Positions 7,586-9,718 of a stretch of 9,718 nt of DNA are shown here, in pieces (within the stretch, counting starts at the first letter, position 1; each line of letters starts with the position of its first letter). Both the position numbers and the translations under genes were made by a program. This DNA comes from Kiloniellales bacterium (GTDB lineage: Bacteria > Pseudomonadota > Alphaproteobacteria > Kiloniellales > JAKSBE01). The stretch is from assembly GCA_030067055.1 (NCBI GenBank), contig JASJAL010000149.1:1-9718 (forward strand). Direction: 5' to 3'. Below the pieces are notes generated by a model. The model was not told where the DNA came from and searched no databases. It saw nothing but the letters and a program-made list of their open reading frames with translations.

Positions 7586-7670
7586 TGTCACCATGGGGTC
7601 CGACCCGGAGATCCCTCGCGGTCGGCGTGTGACCATCGAATGGAAACCCGGGTCACGTCCAGGCATGACA
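7586..7670. repeat. Degenerate dispersed inverted-repeat element between convergent genes
   Basis: Two imperfect arms of about 30 bases face each other. The left arm starts TGTCACC at 7586 and contains GACCCGGAGATCC. The right arm, read on the minus strand from 7670, starts TGTCATG and contains GACCCGGGTTTCC. They share TGTCA, then GG, GACCCGG and TCC in register, separated by about 26 bases. The pattern is close to the intergenic repeat common in alphaproteobacteria that reads roughly TGTCATCCCCGGnnnTGACCCGG. The element fills most of the gap between the ends of the VOC gene and the ParA gene. It could fold in RNA on either strand and help end transcription of both. Identity as a dispersed repeat rests on memory of the family and on the paired arms, not on a second copy in this window. 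Confidence 0.6.
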
Positions 7671-7687
7671 GCCAAGAAGGAAAGCCC

Positions 7688-8326
7688 TCATCCCGCCTTG
7701 CGCAGGATCTCCTTCGATAGGCGCTTGATCTCCTGGGTGGCGATGGAGAGCGGCCTGGCCTCGGCGGCGCCCCGACCCTCGGCGAGGGCGGAGGCGAAGA
7801 GGATGCGGTTGCCCAGACGGGCCCGCGCGATGCTGGCGCCCAGCTGCTTGACCTCGGCCAGCATCTGGTCGGTCAGGTTGGCGCGCGCCGGCACCCGGTT
7901 GAGCACCATCAGCGCCGGCGTCCCCTCCTTCTGGGCCAGCTCCAGCACCGGATAGGTCGCCCAGACGTCCATCGGCGAGGGCTGGCAGGGCACCACGGCG
8001 ATCTGCGCGCCGCGGACCGCCACCCGGGTCTCGGTCTCGGCGTGAGGCGGAGTGTCGACCATGACGATGTCGAATTCGCGGGCTAGCTTGTCGACTTCGC
8101 TGCGGCTGCGCCAGCCCTCGGTGCGGCTCAGGACCATGCCGTCTTCCGCATCCTCGTAGAGTTCCTGGCGCAATCGGAACCAGTTGGACAGCGACTGCTG
8201 CGGGTCGATGTCGACCAGCGCGACGCTCTTGCCGGCGTCCTTGAAGGCGACCGCTAGGTGTGCGGTCAAGGTCGTCTTGCCGGCACCGCCCTTCTGCTGT
8301 GCCACGGTGATGATGGTTCCTGCCAC
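7688..8326 (-). CDS. Orphan ParA/MinD-family partition ATPase
   Basis: This 212-residue protein is a ParA-type P-loop ATPase, a class that dimerises on ATP and positions cargo on DNA or membranes. Residues 12-19 are the deviant Walker A motif KGGAGKTT with the signature lysine (Lys12). DIDPQQS (39-45) is the Walker A' motif, and IVMVDTPPH (87-95) is Walker B. The later PCQPSPMDVWA is typical of plasmid- and chromosome-borne orphan ParA proteins. I chose the GTG at 8326 because AGGGGGA lies nine bases upstream (8336-8342) and the family usually starts about ten residues before the P-loop. Two longer starts are open: ATG at 8371 (227 residues) and ATG at 8491 (267 residues). The latter would add an acidic N-terminus and overlap the divergent TPR gene by nine bases. 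No ParB gene or parS-like site is visible, so the cargo is unknown. Confidence 0.88.
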   Translation of the reverse strand: MAGTIITVAQQKGGAGKTTLTAHLAVAFKDAGKSVALVDIDPQQSLSNWFRLRQELYEDAEDGMVLSRTEGWRSRSEVDKLAREFDIVMVDTPPHAETETRVAVRGAQIAVVPCQPSPMDVWATYPVLELAQKEGTPALMVLNRVPARANLTDQMLAEVKQLGASIARARLGNRILFASALAEGRGAAEARPLSIATQEIKRLSKEILRKAG

Positions 8327-8335
8327 GGCGAACTG

Positions 8336-8342
8336 TCCCCCT
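8336..8342 (-). promoter_or_regulatory. Ribosome binding site supporting the short ParA start
   Basis: On the minus strand AGGGGGA lies nine bases before the GTG at 8326. The alternative ATG codons at 8371 and 8491 have no comparable purine stretch at the right distance. This favours the 212-residue form but does not prove it. Confidence 0.55.
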
Positions 8343-8373
8343 GGTTCCACGAATCGGTCGCCTGCGCCCATCA

Positions 8374-8403
8374 AGCTTAGAACGCGCGAGAGAGAACCGG
8401 CAA
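8374..8403 (-). promoter_or_regulatory. Possible sigma-70-type promoter for the ParA gene
   Basis: Read on the minus strand, TTGCCG (8403-8398) is followed after 18 bases by TAAGCT (8379-8374). Transcription would start near 8367, giving a leader of about 40 bases before the GTG at 8326 and excluding both upstream ATG codons. Both hexamers are only partial matches to consensus, so this is a weak prediction. Confidence 0.25.
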
Positions 8404-8482
8404 GGCGGCTGCCCTGGTTAGGCGGGAGAAAGTCGAAGAACCCAAGTTCATCCAACTCGTCGTCGAATTCGTAAACCTCGAC

Positions 8483-8998
8483 ATGCGCCATTTGTTATCG
8501 AAGTTCGGTTTCTTCTTGCTGTGCCTGGGTCTGGCCGCCTCGCCGGCTCTGGCAGTCATGAGTGGCGAAGAAAGCAACACGGTGCGGTCGGGCGACAGCG
8601 ACTATGCAGACGGCAAGGAGGCATTCCTGGCCGAGGACTGGCCGGCGGCGATCGAAGCGCTCGACAAGGTCGTGGCGCGGCGCCCCTGGCACGACAACGC
8701 GCACAACATGCTGGGCTTCTCCTGGCGCAAGCTCGGCGACTACGAGCGCGCCTTCGCCCACTACGACAAGGCGCTCAGCCTCAACCCGCGCCACCGCGGC
8801 GCCCTGGAGTATCTGGGCGAGGCCTACCTCGAACTCGGCCGGACCGATGAGGCAAAGGTGATCTTGCTGCGCTTGGCCAAGGTCTGCGACTACGTGGTCA
8901 TGGCCTTCGACAACCAGGGCTGGAAGTCCGGCTGTGAAGAGCTACGGGACCTGAAGGAAGCCTTCGCCGAGCACGGCGTGCCCCTGCCCAAGAAATAA
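8483..8998 (+). CDS. Secreted tetratricopeptide-repeat (TPR) protein
   Basis: This 171-residue protein begins with a clear Sec signal peptide: basic start MRHLLSK, hydrophobic core, then ASPALA with probable cleavage after residue 24. The mature part is about 147 residues and should be periplasmic. Three TPR units are visible at about 38-71, 72-105 and 106-138. They include the usual hallmarks such as LGFSWRKLGDYERAFAHYDKALSLNP and LGEAYLELGRTDEA. The rest is a short tail with two cysteines (CDYVV near 134, GCEELRDL near 153) that might form a disulfide, ending VPLPKK. TPRs bind other proteins, so a scaffold or adaptor role is likely; no enzyme domain is present. No Shine-Dalgarno sequence is evident before the ATG, so it may have a very short or leaderless transcript. 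It is divergent from the ParA gene across a shared region of 156 bases. Confidence 0.88.
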   Translation: MRHLLSKFGFFLLCLGLAASPALAVMSGEESNTVRSGDSDYADGKEAFLAEDWPAAIEALDKVVARRPWHDNAHNMLGFSWRKLGDYERAFAHYDKALSLNPRHRGALEYLGEAYLELGRTDEAKVILLRLAKVCDYVVMAFDNQGWKSGCEELRDLKEAFAEHGVPLPKK

Positions 8999-9107
8999 CG
9001 CGCCAGCGATGCCGGGGCGGTCGGCAGCATGGTGCAATGCCTGATAAACGGGCCCCTGCAGGCGGCGAACCGGGCCGAAACCCACGAAGACCGGGCGGTC
9101 AAACGCT

Positions 9108-9131
9108 GGGCCTGCGGCCCGCCGCAGGCCC
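9108..9131. terminator. Perfect 10-bp GC-rich hairpin downstream of the TPR gene
   Basis: GGGCCTGCGG (9108-9117) pairs perfectly with CCGCAGGCCC (9122-9131) around the four-base loop CCCG. It lies 109 bases after the TPR stop. There is no run of T after it on either strand, so it is not a classical intrinsic terminator. It may stabilise the 3' end of the TPR mRNA or mark a Rho-assisted end. Confidence 0.4.
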
Positions 9132-9222
9132 GATTCGGCGGTGAGTTCGACCGCACCTAGACGGTCGCCAAATCCAATGGCCTGAGGCCAAATGTTTTCC
9201 ACCAATTTGCAAGCCCGGGACC

Positions 9223-9251
9223 TTGATTTCTGCAACCGGGAGGCGCAGAAT
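9223..9251 (+). promoter_or_regulatory. Possible sigma-70-type promoter inside an inverted repeat upstream of tsaC
   Basis: TTGATT (9223-9228) and CAGAAT (9246-9251) are spaced by 17 bases and each matches four of six consensus positions. Both boxes lie within an inverted repeat, GATTTCTGC (9225-9233) against GCAGAATC (9245-9252), with one bulged base. Transcription would start near 9258. Such dyads can bind a regulator, but they can also occur by chance. Confidence 0.25.
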
Positions 9252-9366
9252 CTTGCGACGTGGCCGGTCCAGCCGGTGACGCTTTAGCCGCCGCAATACC
9301 CGTGCGGTGACTCCGGAGCGCCTCACAACCGCGGGTGGGGATCGTCCGGGCATATCAAAGAGTAAT

Positions 9367-9407
9367 GCGGGAGCCGCAGACAGGGTCCGTCGGCTCCCGC
9401 TTTCCGT
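9367..9407 (+). terminator. Intrinsic-terminator-like hairpin upstream of tsaC
   Basis: GCGGGAGCCG (9367-9376) pairs perfectly over ten bases with CGGCTCCCGC (9391-9400). A 14-base loop separates them and contains a further GAC/GTC pairing. The stem is followed directly by TTTCCGTTT. The T tract is short and broken but acceptable for a GC-rich genome. It lies 80 bases before the tsaC start. It could end a small RNA or read-through from the left, or act as an attenuator in a tsaC leader. Confidence 0.55.
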
Positions 9408-9459
9408 TTGCCCCTCTCTTCTCCAAGGCCGTGCTTTCCCAAATTGGCGCCTCGGGTAA

Positions 9460-9718
<259 letters not shown>

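Noticed and set aside
8942..9235. A 97-codon minus-strand frame downstream of and overlapping the TPR gene
   Set aside because: It overlaps the TPR 3' end, has weaker third-position bias than the plus strand, and has no recognisable motif.
9161..9400. tRNA, 4.5S RNA, RNase P RNA or 6S RNA in the region before tsaC
   Set aside because: No cloverleaf, no SRP core, no RNase P core and no convincing long 6S-type rod could be found by eye. A covariance-model scan would settle it.

Overview
The window is GC-rich chromosomal DNA, most likely from an alphaproteobacterium and probably a Rhodospirillales-like lineage. The basis is the strong G/C preference at third codon positions, the style of the ParA ATPase and secreted TPR protein, and a degenerate intergenic element with GACCCGG arms of a kind familiar from alphaproteobacterial genomes. 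The taxonomic call is an inference. Eight complete genes and one gene cut by the right edge are supported. No tRNA, rRNA, CRISPR array, insertion sequence or phage gene was recognised.

Left part (1-1454): a non-coding lead-in with a hairpin over the ribosome binding site, then a stand-alone DUF2235 alpha/beta hydrolase. It is related to Tle1-type phospholipases, but no secretion genes are nearby. It converges on a leftward pair (1455-3749): a DUF898/YjgN-type multi-pass membrane protein, followed 18 bases later by a membrane-anchored M48 zinc metalloprotease. The pair looks like one envelope-related operon.

Middle part (3750-7536): a 243-base divergent intergenic region, then a rightward operon. 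Its first gene is a xanthine dehydrogenase/aldehyde oxidase-family molybdenum subunit. Its start codon region overlaps nothing upstream, and its stop overlaps (ATGA) the start of a CysQ-like 3'(2'),5'-bisphosphate nucleotidase. A small VOC/glyoxalase-fold protein follows 17 bases later. The molybdenum subunit carries AYRGAGR rather than the Cys motif of true CO dehydrogenase, and no FAD or iron-sulfur partner gene is visible.

Right part (7537-9718): a degenerate inverted-repeat element lies between the convergent VOC and ParA genes. An orphan ParA/MinD-type ATPase points left and is divergently paired with a secreted TPR protein. A 488-base region then follows that holds two perfect 10-bp hairpins, a possible promoter, and a short stretch of coding-like sequence in frame with the TPR gene after its stop. 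The window ends in the first 77 codons of tsaC/sua5, needed for the universal t6A tRNA modification.

No obviously new multi-gene system is present. The points most worth a second look are the partnerless molybdenum subunit coupled to CysQ, the orphan ParA/secreted-TPR divergon with an unresolved ParA start, the DUF898-M48 operon, and the structured region upstream of tsaC.
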